Source: Spirochaeta africana DSM 8902
GTDB taxonomy: Bacteria > Spirochaetota > Spirochaetia > DSM-27196 > DSM-8902
DNA length: 64,000 bases
Assembly (NCBI RefSeq): GCF_000242595.2
Contig: NC_017098.1
Span: 1 to 64,000 of the forward strand
Reading direction: 5' to 3'
In this document: positions 51,586 to 60,457 of the stretch, one piece after another
Layout of the letters: every line of letters begins with the position of its first letter
Position numbering within the stretch: position 1 is the first letter of the stretch
Position numbers and translations under genes: made by a program
The notes under the pieces: generated by a model
The model's input: the letters and a program-made list of their open reading frames with translations, nothing else
Told to the model about the DNA's origin: nothing
The model's database searches: none

Positions 51586-53870
51586 AGAATTCCGATTCTG
51601 TGGCGCAGCGGCGCTGGCCGGTTTGGGCAGGTGTTCTGGTGGCACTGTGTGTTGTCGGATTGCTGGCTCTTGCCGATGCCGGACTCGCAATGTACGGCAG
51701 TCGCGATGGGTCGACCACAATGCATGCCGGGCATCCGGTGGTGCTGCCGGTACGGGTAACCCTGCCCGAGGCCGATGCCGAGGTGCTCGGGTTTGCTGAA
51801 CTCGAGCGGGTAAGCCCGCGCGGAAACGTGACCGGCTATGGCTTTGCAGGCGATACCGCGTATGTCGGGGCCCATTTTTTTGCTGATATGCGAATAGCCG
51901 TTCCGCCGGAGCTGCAGGACCGGGTGGGACCGGTCGAGGTGTGGTTTGGCGGCGAGGTTGTCCGAAGTGACAACCCCGACGACCTGCCCGACCTCTTGCT
52001 GCAGCAGGGGAGAATGTCGGTTCTGCCGCCGCTGCGCGGTGTGGCAAACTACCGCGGCGATCTACTGGTGGGTTTGCTGGCGCTGTTGCGCGCGGCAGCC
52101 CTGGTACTGGGGTTCTGGTGGGGGCTGGGGAACATACGGCCGGCTGGCCCTGCCGCGGCTCGGGTTGTAGTAGCCTGGGCTGCCCTTGCGGTAATGGGAC
52201 TGGTGTTGTCTCCCCTGTGGCAGCAGGTTCTACCGGTGCTGGTAAGCGACCTTGCCGTGCTGCTGGCCCGTCTCGCTGCTGGCGGATTTACTGGTGCCCT
52301 TGTGGTTTGCGCCCGGGATGCTGCCCGGCAGCCCGCGGCCATGTCCGGCACCCCTGCCCCGGGAACGGGATACCCGGCTGCCCGCTGGCAGCTGTATGTG
52401 GCGATTGGATCTATCGCCCTGCTGGGGCTGGTGCTTCGCATCTGGAACCCTGCCTACCTGCAGGGGCTGGACACTTTTAACCTTACCGCGGCACGTGCCC
52501 TGAACGACACCGGCAGCTTTGCCTACGAGCGCAATCGCTGGCTGACCTGGCTGCTGGCCGGAAGCATGCGGCTGCTGGGCGACAGCCTGTTGGCCGCACG
52601 CCTGCCGCTGGCGCTGCTTTCCCTGTGTGGGCTGGCGGCGATTGGCTCACTTGCCCGGCCCTTCGGGCGGGCTGCTCTGGGCAGCACCGCAGTGCTGTGG
52701 GCGCTTTCGCCGGTTGCCATAGAGAAGGCAGTCAGTATTCGCGAATATGAGTTGAACATGGTGCTGGCAGCCCTGGTCATGACCCTGCTGCTGCATCTGT
52801 ATCTGCGGGAGCGTACCCGCCCGGTGCGCTGTGCCCTGCTGCTGACCGCTGCCCTTGCGGCAGCTGCGCTGCTGATTATCCCCCTGGGCATCTGGTGGCG
52901 CATCTATACCCTGAATTCCGTTCTGCAGGTCAGCGGGTTTCTCTATGCCGGGTTTCTGCTGCTGTTAGCGTGGCAAAATATGCCGCGCTGGCGAAGGGCA
53001 ATTGTTGCGGCAGCCGCGGTAGGGGTGATCGGGTTGCTGGGAGTAGCCCCCCGCATCGGCCCGTTCTCGTCCCGGTTGTATCTGTCGGTAAACTTTATCC
53101 GGTTCTATTTCGACCCCCTGTCTTCGGTCCCGATGCACTGGTTCAGCTTTCGTGCGGTTGGTATGCTGCTGCCGGTGTTGTTGAGCCTGGCGGCACTGTG
53201 GAACCCCCGCAATCGTGATGTGGCCTGGGCAATGACCCTGGCCCTGTGGGGCAGTCTGATATTCTTCAGCCTGCAGATGGGCGGTACCGATCGCAGCCGC
53301 TATCTCTACCATGCCTTTCCCCTGTATGTAGTGCTGATGGGTGTCGGGGTGCGCACCGTGGTGCAGTGGGTATGGATCTCCGGCCGCAGCAGGCAGCTGC
53401 TGCTGGGGCTGGCCCTGGTGCTTACCTTCTATCTGCCGAACACGGCTATTGCCGCCCGGCATTCGGTACCGGCCGGGCAGGAGCGACAGGTTACCTCGCT
53501 TGGCCATGCGAACTATTTTTATTCTGTCCACGAAAAACTGTTGGCGCTTGGGCTTACCGAAACGACACCTTTGGTACTTAGGGTACAGCGCCCTGATATT
53601 ATGAGCTACCTTACCGGCCGCCCGGTTACCGGCAGCTACGTAATCGAGAACGGCACACCCTATGATATTGCCAGGAGTGTATATTTCGAGTCGCGCAGTT
53701 TCGGCGTGCATCAGCTTGAGGAAGCGCTGCATACCTATGAATCAGGATTTTATGTAACTCGTGAACTTGAAGATGGGTATGGAGATCTGCATCGATTCGA
53801 TACTATTCTTTCCTATCACAGTATTGTAGCAGGGCATGCAATCTATTCATGGGGAGTCTTTGATAAATAA
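51582..53870 (+). CDS. GT-C membrane glycosyltransferase
   Basis: The 762-residue protein has an N-terminal anchor, an exported domain of about 120 residues, then about 12 membrane segments. The loop LQGLDTFNLTAARALND after the first core helix corresponds to the acidic GT-C site, with Asp but not the usual DE pair. SLLAARLPLALLSLCGLAAIG resembles ArnT/PMT-type enzymes. Its layout parallels the 33140-35857 protein, so each half of the locus carries one GT-C enzyme with an exported N-terminal domain. Confidence 0.75.
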   Translation: MKNSDSVAQRRWPVWAGVLVALCVVGLLALADAGLAMYGSRDGSTTMHAGHPVVLPVRVTLPEADAEVLGFAELERVSPRGNVTGYGFAGDTAYVGAHFFADMRIAVPPELQDRVGPVEVWFGGEVVRSDNPDDLPDLLLQQGRMSVLPPLRGVANYRGDLLVGLLALLRAAALVLGFWWGLGNIRPAGPAAARVVVAWAALAVMGLVLSPLWQQVLPVLVSDLAVLLARLAAGGFTGALVVCARDAARQPAAMSGTPAPGTGYPAARWQLYVAIGSIALLGLVLRIWNPAYLQGLDTFNLTAARALNDTGSFAYERNRWLTWLLAGSMRLLGDSLLAARLPLALLSLCGLAAIGSLARPFGRAALGSTAVLWALSPVAIEKAVSIREYELNMVLAALVMTLLLHLYLRERTRPVRCALLLTAALAAAALLIIPLGIWWRIYTLNSVLQVSGFLYAGFLLLLAWQNMPRWRRAIVAAAAVGVIGLLGVAPRIGPFSSRLYLSVNFIRFYFDPLSSVPMHWFSFRAVGMLLPVLLSLAALWNPRNRDVAWAMTLALWGSLIFFSLQMGGTDRSRYLYHAFPLYVVLMGVGVRTVVQWVWISGRSRQLLLGLALVLTFYLPNTAIAARHSVPAGQERQVTSLGHANYFYSVHEKLLALGLTETTPLVLRVQRPDIMSYLTGRPVTGSYVIENGTPYDIARSVYFESRSFGVHQLEEALHTYESGFYVTRELEDGYGDLHRFDTILSYHSIVAGHAIYSWGVFDK

Positions 53871-54848
53871 ATGAGTCCTGTTTTCTTCTCGGTAATTATC
53901 CCACTGCATAACAAGGCACCGTATATTGCTGCAGCTGTCACCTCTGTCCTCAGGCAAACCTGGCAGGAGTTAGAGCTGATAATTGTTGATGATGCATCCA
54001 CCGATAACAGCCTGGAGATCTGCAAGCAGTTCACCGACAAGCGGATCAGTATTTACCAGCGTAATCTTCCTGGCCCAGGAGGCTATGCGGCTCGAAACTA
54101 CGGTATGCAAAAGGCACAGGGAAAATGGATAGCGTTTCTTGATGCTGATGATCAATGGATGCCGGATCATTTGCAGAAAATGGTCGCTCTGGCACAAGCC
54201 CATCCCGATGCATACTTTCTTGGATGTGGTTGGATGATTGCTGCTGATAATACTGAATACCCGGATCCTTATTCTCAATGCTCGCGGCGGGACAAGAACA
54301 GTTGTATCTCGCTGGCTGCATATTTACGCTTGGTAATTCGCGAGTGTCGACCTGTGCATACAAGTGTTGCCTGTGTACGCAAGGATTCACCGACTTGTAA
54401 CAACTTGTTTCCTGCAAATACCGGAGCTAAACGCGGTGGGGATCTGTATGCATGGATTAAAATTCTAAGCGTTCATAAGTGGATGGCATGGAGTCCGCAT
54501 GTCGGCGCGAAATATCAGGCAAGCATTCCGGGGCAGGTAATAAAGTCGGCACCCTCTACTACAGAGTTGATGAGCCGCGGTAAGTTCCGTGAATTGACGA
54601 AAGGCTGCAGTCTTTTTGAGCGTATCATGGTAGCGAAATATATGAACCATCGGCTGATAACTGGCTGGTTGGGAAATGAAAAGCGTGGCAAGAACAACTA
54701 CTGCCTGCCTGTGCATCTGTACTGGTGGGCAGAGCCCGTATATTGTTTGCTTACAACTGCAGTAAGTATTGCACCTGCCAGGCGAACGGTTCAGAAAAGG
54801 AAGCTATTGAAGTATTTGTCGGGATTATTTCATGGTAGATGTCAATGA
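53871..54848 (+). CDS. GT2 glycosyltransferase (paralogue of the 44600-45544 gene)
   Basis: The 325-residue enzyme has FSVIIPLHNKAPYIAAAVTS, IVDDASTDNSLEI and AFLDADDQWMPDHL. Its PGPGGYAARNYGMQKAQGKW segment is close to the 44600 product. The start immediately follows the preceding stop, and its end overlaps the next gene by 10 bases. Confidence 0.87.
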   Translation: MSPVFFSVIIPLHNKAPYIAAAVTSVLRQTWQELELIIVDDASTDNSLEICKQFTDKRISIYQRNLPGPGGYAARNYGMQKAQGKWIAFLDADDQWMPDHLQKMVALAQAHPDAYFLGCGWMIAADNTEYPDPYSQCSRRDKNSCISLAAYLRLVIRECRPVHTSVACVRKDSPTCNNLFPANTGAKRGGDLYAWIKILSVHKWMAWSPHVGAKYQASIPGQVIKSAPSTTELMSRGKFRELTKGCSLFERIMVAKYMNHRLITGWLGNEKRGKNNYCLPVHLYWWAEPVYCLLTTAVSIAPARRTVQKRKLLKYLSGLFHGRCQ

Positions 54849-56038
54849 ACATTCTGTTTTTTTCTACCAAATCCAGTTATAGCAGCCGCAAAGTTGGTGG
54901 TGCAGAGATGTCGATGCGACTAATGGCAGAGACCTTTGCGCAGAGTGGTTGCGATGTAGCTTATGTCACAACCTCCGAATCTCGTATATTGCGCTGGGAT
55001 GAACGCCAGGTAAACGGGGTGCGGGTGCTTTTTATGCCAAGTTTTCGTAACGGGTGTTTATCCTTTCTGCCGCTGTGGATTACCAGTAAACTGGATATGC
55101 TTTTTCGACGATTGTATTCAGTTCGGCAGCATGTTCAATTAGACGATGTCCAGGCAATTTATTGTTTTTACCAGCTCAGGCCTTTGATGTGGTTTCTGAA
55201 AAACAGAACCCGCTATGGGTACAGAGTAATTATGCGAATGGCTGGCCTTGACTGGCTCGAAGAAATAGCGAAAAAGCCGTGGAAAAAGCCTTTGTATCAG
55301 CGGTCGTTCAACTCGGTGGACAGCATAAATTATACGTCACACGGATTGTATCTCTTGTCACAGGAAAAAGCGCAAGAGATTTCTTTCGAGTTACAACCTT
55401 CTGATAGTTTTGTGCAGGACATTGGCATTCGTTTAGAGGCGCAAGAGGTGCATACACAGTCTGAGTTTCTGGCAGGCAAACTGCGTGTGGTGGTGGCGAC
55501 GCGCTTCAGCGATTATCAGAAACGCCAGGATATCCTTGTATATGCAGTCAAAGCGCTAAAAGATACCGGGCAGATAAGTACCAAGAATTTTTCGATGCTG
55601 CTGATTGGTAGCGGGGTGAATCGTACTGCCATTCAACAATTGATTTATGACCTTGATGTCCAGGAGTTGTGCACGATCCAGGGTTTCATGCCACAGTATG
55701 AACTATGGCAGGTGTTACAGGCTGCAGATGTACTGTGTCATCCTTGCGAATATGAGGGACTGGCGAAGATTGTCGCAGAAAGCATGGTTATCGGGTTGCC
55801 GGTTATTGCCAGCAAGGTTCCACCGTTTACTGATATTATTGAACAAGGGGAGAACGGATATTTGTGCAATAACGATCCAACATCATGGAGTGCTGCGTTA
55901 GCGTATCTCATGGATAATCCCGAATCTCGTCGAAAAGTTTCGGCACAGGCGCGCAGCTATGCACTGGAACACTACAACCCTGAGGTCAATGCCCGGAAAT
56001 ATTTGCGGGAGTTTTCCCGAGTATGTGAGCAGACATGA
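54839..56038 (+). CDS. GT4 glycosyltransferase
   Basis: The 399-residue GT-B enzyme has KVGGAEMSMRLMAETFAQSG at the N-terminus, RVVVATRFSDYQKRQDIL in the second domain and CEYEGLAKIVAESMVIGLPV as the donor-binding E-x7-E helix. No membrane segment. ATGA overlap with the next gene. Confidence 0.88.
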   Translation: MSMNILFFSTKSSYSSRKVGGAEMSMRLMAETFAQSGCDVAYVTTSESRILRWDERQVNGVRVLFMPSFRNGCLSFLPLWITSKLDMLFRRLYSVRQHVQLDDVQAIYCFYQLRPLMWFLKNRTRYGYRVIMRMAGLDWLEEIAKKPWKKPLYQRSFNSVDSINYTSHGLYLLSQEKAQEISFELQPSDSFVQDIGIRLEAQEVHTQSEFLAGKLRVVVATRFSDYQKRQDILVYAVKALKDTGQISTKNFSMLLIGSGVNRTAIQQLIYDLDVQELCTIQGFMPQYELWQVLQAADVLCHPCEYEGLAKIVAESMVIGLPVIASKVPPFTDIIEQGENGYLCNNDPTSWSAALAYLMDNPESRRKVSAQARSYALEHYNPEVNARKYLREFSRVCEQT

Positions 56039-57099
56039 GAGCCAAAGTAACGGTACTGGTATATCCCGATGAGATTTCGGTAATGCATACAATCTATCCT
56101 ATGCTCATCTCGAAGGATAGAAGACATTTTTATTTTACTTGTGATACTACGGCTGTTCTGGATCGTCCTGAAACAGATATTATTTGTATTACTCGAATAA
56201 AAAAACGTGCGGAAAAATCGCCCCAGGGATTTCTGATTTTTTTGGAGCAGCTAAAGCAACGCTACGCTACCGTTGTCTGCATAGATAACAGTGCCAGTGC
56301 GGGTTATATTCATCCAGCTGCACTGGAAAAATGTGACTGGTATTTTAAAAGAAGCGTGTATACAGATCGCAATCAATATAAACGGCCTTTGGAGTCCGGG
56401 CGTAGTTATGTACAGTATTATGTAGATACCGGACAGGTTGACGGTGGGGGGTGGACCACTGGATTAGCGGAAAACGCACCGTTAGACAAGCTCGAAGTGC
56501 TATGGAATATCGGCCTGGGATCATACCCGCGGTCCCGATATCGAAAAGCAGTCGCTTTGCGTCTTGCTTCTGCAGGATTACATGGGGTTTTACCGCGAGT
56601 ATACGCCTATCCACGCGCGAGGTTGGCAGCAAAGGAAAAAGATACATACATCAGCGCTCGTTTTGCGGTTCGGTTCCAGAACCACGGTGTCCAGCATCAT
56701 CGCACAATTTTCCAGCACGCTGCCGAAAATGATACTTCTTTTCGTACCGGGGTGGTAACCCTGAAAGAATATAACCGTGAACTCGAAACAGCGACAGCTG
56801 TATTAAGTCCCTTCGGCTATGGGGAAGAGTGTCTGAGAGATTTCGAGGCAATCTATAACGGTGCTGTACTGATCAAACCGGATATGGATCATATAGAAAC
56901 CTGGCCAAACGTGTATGAAAAAAACAAGACATATGCCCCCTGCAACTGGGATGCTACAGATGTTGCCGAAGTCGGCAGTTTTATACTTGATAACCCTCAT
57001 TTTGCAAGTGAGCTGGCGAATAGTGCGATGGAAGTAATGCAATCTGCTCAGGAAGCTATCGATTCCAGGGTAGAGTGGTTTATTGAAATGATTTGTTAA
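56035..57099 (+). CDS. CgeB/GT1-like glycosyltransferase
   Basis: The 354-residue protein has a short first domain and a second with GYGEECLRDFEAIYNGAVLI followed by PDMDHIETWPNVYE, a signature of CgeB-like transferases and related GT-B enzymes of surface-glycan loci. The usual N-terminal glycine loop is weak. Its acceptor is unknown. Confidence 0.72.
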   Translation: MRAKVTVLVYPDEISVMHTIYPMLISKDRRHFYFTCDTTAVLDRPETDIICITRIKKRAEKSPQGFLIFLEQLKQRYATVVCIDNSASAGYIHPAALEKCDWYFKRSVYTDRNQYKRPLESGRSYVQYYVDTGQVDGGGWTTGLAENAPLDKLEVLWNIGLGSYPRSRYRKAVALRLASAGLHGVLPRVYAYPRARLAAKEKDTYISARFAVRFQNHGVQHHRTIFQHAAENDTSFRTGVVTLKEYNRELETATAVLSPFGYGEECLRDFEAIYNGAVLIKPDMDHIETWPNVYEKNKTYAPCNWDATDVAEVGSFILDNPHFASELANSAMEVMQSAQEAIDSRVEWFIEMIC

Positions 57100-57108
57100 G
57101 GAAACGGA

Positions 57109-57993
57109 ATGAATATATTTGGCATAGCCATGGTAAAAAACGAGGCCGATGTTGTCGACGCGATGCTGCTCGATGCCCGGCGCTGGGCGTACAAGATATT
57201 CGTGTATGACAACGGCAGCACCGATGGAACCTGGCAGAAGGTCCAGGCACTGGCCGACGATGTTATCGTTCCCTGGAAATCCGAGGATGTCCCGTTTCAC
57301 AACGAGCTGCGGGCAGATGTGTTCGCCGAGTTCCGGCATCTTGCCCGTCCGGGTGACTGGTGGTGCTACCGGCTGGATGCTGACGAGTTTTATGTCGAGG
57401 ATCCGCGAGAGTTTTTGGCCGCTATCCCGTCACGGTACTCAGTTGCGGTCAAGAAAAGCCTGGATTACCTGCTGACAAAAGAAGATGTAGATGAATACGA
57501 TTTCTGCGGCGATTTTATTGCAGACCAGGGGAAAATTACCTATTTAAGTCCGCATACTTTTCTGGAAAGCCGCTTTTTTCGCCACCGCAACGGGATTATC
57601 TGGGATGCGCAGAAACGGACCTACGGTGGACCGGTGTATCCCCGGCCAATCACCGTGCAGCACTACCAGTATCGCTCGCCGCAGCAGATTCAGCAGCGGC
57701 TGGAAACCCGTCACATCTACTGGCAGCGCAAGGCCCTGCGCAAGGGAAAGATCACCGAGGCGGACCTCGATCTCTCGCCGCTGTCGCCGGACGCCTGGCG
57801 GGAGAAGTGCCCGCCGCGTACCGACTGCCTGCTGGATACCCCGGAGAATCGTGCCCGGCTGCAGTACCGCCCGGGTAACTACGAGCATGTATTCGACTCC
57901 CGGCTGCAGTATCTCCGCAAGCGGCTGATCTATCTCTCGGGGATACGCTTTTTCCGGGAGTATCTGTATCGACGCAAAAAGGGGGCTGAGTGA
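57109..57993 (+). CDS. GT2-like (GT92-type) glycosyltransferase
   Basis: The 294-residue protein starts IFGIAMVKNEADVVDAMLLD, then FVYDNGSTDGTWQKV and the metal-binding YRLDADEFYV. The VKNE opening and D-A-D-E-F motif mark the glycan branch of GT2/GT92-like enzymes. Ribosome binding site AAGGAAAC. High GC returns from this gene on. ATGA-like GTG overlap with the next gene. Confidence 0.83.
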   Translation: MNIFGIAMVKNEADVVDAMLLDARRWAYKIFVYDNGSTDGTWQKVQALADDVIVPWKSEDVPFHNELRADVFAEFRHLARPGDWWCYRLDADEFYVEDPREFLAAIPSRYSVAVKKSLDYLLTKEDVDEYDFCGDFIADQGKITYLSPHTFLESRFFRHRNGIIWDAQKRTYGGPVYPRPITVQHYQYRSPQQIQQRLETRHIYWQRKALRKGKITEADLDLSPLSPDAWREKCPPRTDCLLDTPENRARLQYRPGNYEHVFDSRLQYLRKRLIYLSGIRFFREYLYRRKKGAE

Positions 57994-58718
57994 AAATCGC
58001 CGCGGTATTATTGAACTGGAAGCGACCTGACAACCTGCGACAGGTGATTGCTGCCCTGCGCGAGCAGACCGTGCCGATCGAGATCGTTTTGTGGCACAAC
58101 GGCAGCAGCGACGAGATCGAGGGCGCTGATTGGGTAATCCGTTCGGATCGAAATGCCGGCTGTCTGGCACGCTGGCATGTGGCGGCGCTTACCGGGGCCG
58201 ATTATGTCTTTTGCCTGGACGACGACCTTATCCCGGCCCGTGCGGACATTATCGAGCAGTGTGCACAGCGCAGCCGCCAGGAAGGCGACAACCGGATTAT
58301 CGGGCGCAGCGGGCGCACCATCGGGCCGGCCCCACGCTACTACCGCATGGGGAAAAGCATTGGCACCTCGGCAGCAGAGGATCGCTATGCCGATATAATA
58401 AAAGGACGTTTTATGTTTGTTCCGCGTCGGCTGTTGGCGCAGGTGCCGCTGGGGTTTCTGGATTATGAGGGCCGCGGGGACGATATCTGGATCAGCCTGC
58501 ACACCGCGCAAACCCGCAATCATCACCTCTTGCCGGGGTTTGTTGCCGGGGCGTTTCGTGAATTGCCGGATCTGGATGTAGGGCTTACCCAGCAGAAGGG
58601 GCATTTTATAAAACGGGACCGGGTGGTCAGCAGCATGTTCGCCGCGAATCAGGTAGCCTGGATGCGCCCGAAGCTGCGCACCCGCCTGGTAGACCGCCTG
58701 CTGCGGTGGGGCAGGTAG
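57990..58718 (+). CDS. GT2/GT64-like glycosyltransferase
   Basis: The 242-residue protein starts IAAVLLNWKRPDNLRQVI and has IVLWHNGSSDE and FCLDDDLIPARADII, the D-D-D metal site, with GRGDDIWISLH as a late acceptor or catalytic motif. It resembles small GT-A enzymes of the exostosin-like GT64 type. The GTG start at 57990 overlaps the preceding stop. Confidence 0.78.
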   Translation: MKIAAVLLNWKRPDNLRQVIAALREQTVPIEIVLWHNGSSDEIEGADWVIRSDRNAGCLARWHVAALTGADYVFCLDDDLIPARADIIEQCAQRSRQEGDNRIIGRSGRTIGPAPRYYRMGKSIGTSAAEDRYADIIKGRFMFVPRRLLAQVPLGFLDYEGRGDDIWISLHTAQTRNHHLLPGFVAGAFRELPDLDVGLTQQKGHFIKRDRVVSSMFAANQVAWMRPKLRTRLVDRLLRWGR

Positions 58719-58724
58719 CACCGT

Positions 58725-59750
58725 ATGGCTCATTCTGTGGTACAAGCCGCCCTGCAGCAGGAATTCGATCTGCCGCATCCCCCGGCCATTGTGTCGTTTG
58801 CCGAGCGCCGGCTGTCGCTGTTTTACGAGTTCCGGATGGACGGGATCGAGTATTTTCTGAAGGTGCGCAAGCTGCCAGCACATCGGGAGGGAGATCTGGC
58901 AGCCTCTGCCGCCGACCCGGCTGTACAGCGCGAGGCACGCGCCGAGTGGGATGCCCTGTGCTGGCTGTTTGCCCGCACCGACAGCCCAGACTGTGCGGTT
59001 GCGTTCGTCCGCCCGGTCGCCTGGATCGAGTCGCTGAACGGGATCGTGACCGAACGGGTGCATGGCGAGGACCTGTGGCGCATCGTACGCGACCCGATCC
59101 TGCCGCGCGCCCTGCGCAAGCTGGATTTGTTCGAGCAGATCGGGCGCGGCCTGGGTTTTTTGGCAATGCGCGGCTGCAGCGATGGTGCTGGCGACGGAGG
59201 TGCCGCGCCTGGGAGCTCCAGTACCGCCCGGCTGCAGCCGGTACAACACTCGGTTGGCAGCCCGCAGCTGGATGCTGCCATCGCACGGGTAATGCAGCAC
59301 TACGGGGAGCTGGATATCCCGGCATGCCGGGTTATGAGCGGGGTGGATATCCGCGACGTAGTAATCGACGAGCGCGGCCAGGCATTCTTTATGGACCCCG
59401 GTGAGCTGCGGGATGTGCCAATCTACCAGCCGCTGGCGGATTTCCTGGGAACCCTGCGTAATATGCACCGATTTACGGTTGCGGTGCCCAGCCGGCGTAC
59501 CATCGCTGCCTGTGAAGCAGCGCTGCTGAACGGTTTTTTTGCCGAGGTCGATGGCGACCCGGAGCTGTTGCTGGCCTTCCGACTGCAGCGCCTGCCGAAG
59601 GCCTTGCGACGGGCTAACAAGAAACTCAATCGGCGTCGGCTCCCGGGCTGGATTCGGGAACTGGTTCGCCGGCTGCACCTGCAGCCATCGTATCACGGCG
59701 AAATCCGGGAGCTGCTTGCTGATCTGGAGCGACGGGAAGGAACGACATGA
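58725..59750 (+). CDS. Protein-kinase-like/phosphotransferase-like protein
   Basis: The 341-residue protein has a kinase-like order: a lysine in EYFLKVRKLPAH, an E-R-V-H-G-E-D-L segment, and a C-lobe GVDIRDVVIDERG followed by AFFMDPGELRD and PLADFLGTLRNMH. The usual HGD..N catalytic loop reads SGVDIRD, with the Asp kept but the His and Asn changed, so activity is uncertain. It may phosphorylate a sugar or lipid, or be a pseudokinase. An Ala/Gly/Ser-rich insert (about 150-175, GCSDGAGDGGAAPGSSST) splits the domain. ATGA overlap with the next gene. Confidence 0.6.
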   Translation: MAHSVVQAALQQEFDLPHPPAIVSFAERRLSLFYEFRMDGIEYFLKVRKLPAHREGDLAASAADPAVQREARAEWDALCWLFARTDSPDCAVAFVRPVAWIESLNGIVTERVHGEDLWRIVRDPILPRALRKLDLFEQIGRGLGFLAMRGCSDGAGDGGAAPGSSSTARLQPVQHSVGSPQLDAAIARVMQHYGELDIPACRVMSGVDIRDVVIDERGQAFFMDPGELRDVPIYQPLADFLGTLRNMHRFTVAVPSRRTIAACEAALLNGFFAEVDGDPELLLAFRLQRLPKALRRANKKLNRRRLPGWIRELVRRLHLQPSYHGEIRELLADLERREGTT

Positions 59751-60454
59751 GAACGCCACGGTGGTATGTACGGCAAAGGCTTGGCAGCACTTCGGTCGTA
59801 TACATCAATCCCCAAAAGATCTCGGTATGTGTGGGAACCCGGTACCCGGGACTCAAGCAGAGGCTCAAGAGGCTGCGCCGGGTGCTGCCATGGCCGCTGC
59901 CGTATCTCTACCAGGTTGCGATGGTGCTGAGATATCCCTATGTGCTGGACGATGAGCTGTTTCCTGCCGGCAAGGATCCCCGTAGTGTGCGCAAGTTCCG
60001 GATGCTGCAGGATGTGTGGGAGCACCGCGAACAGCCGGAGCAGAGCAGATTCTTCCGGGAGCAGGAGGAAGAGATTCAGCGCCAAGGCTATGTGCGTCAC
60101 AAACGCCACAGGGTTCGCAGCCGCAGCGAGCTGCAGCAGTTTATCCGGGAATACTTTCTTGATATGCTGTACAGCATGCAGCGCGACGGGTATCTGCCCG
60201 ATAAGACCAGCCATATCGGCACCGGGGGGCATGGTACTGCCTTTATCGATGCCCGGGGGCGGCTGGTAAAATCCTCCGGTGCGGATCATCGCTTTGCTGC
60301 CGCCGTGCTGGCAGGGGTGGATCGCGGATTTCCCCTGGAGGTTATCGGTATTCACCGGCGCTGGCTGGAGCAAAACGGGGTGGCCCCGGATTCCCGTGGT
60401 GCTGTCGGGCAGATTGTCAGCCTGATACGCAGAGCAGAGCAGGAGCATCAATAA
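59747..60454 (+). CDS. Hypothetical protein with ParB-like C-terminal segment
   Basis: The 235-residue protein is basic. Near residues 170-215 it has FIDARGRLVKSSGADHRFAA and FPLEVIGIHRRWLE, which resembles the ParB/Srx fold pattern (G.HR.A) seen in hypothetical proteins of O-antigen loci. The rest matches nothing I know. It sits between the kinase-like gene and the ABC transporter, with overlaps or gaps of 4 bases or fewer. Confidence 0.5.
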   Translation: MRTPRWYVRQRLGSTSVVYINPQKISVCVGTRYPGLKQRLKRLRRVLPWPLPYLYQVAMVLRYPYVLDDELFPAGKDPRSVRKFRMLQDVWEHREQPEQSRFFREQEEEIQRQGYVRHKRHRVRSRSELQQFIREYFLDMLYSMQRDGYLPDKTSHIGTGGHGTAFIDARGRLVKSSGADHRFAAAVLAGVDRGFPLEVIGIHRRWLEQNGVAPDSRGAVGQIVSLIRRAEQEHQ

Positions 60455-60457
60455 ACT

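Noticed and set aside
58008-59759. 583-codon minus-strand frame over two glycan genes
   Set aside because: Antisense shadow; the plus-strand genes have family motifs and overlapping start/stop codons.
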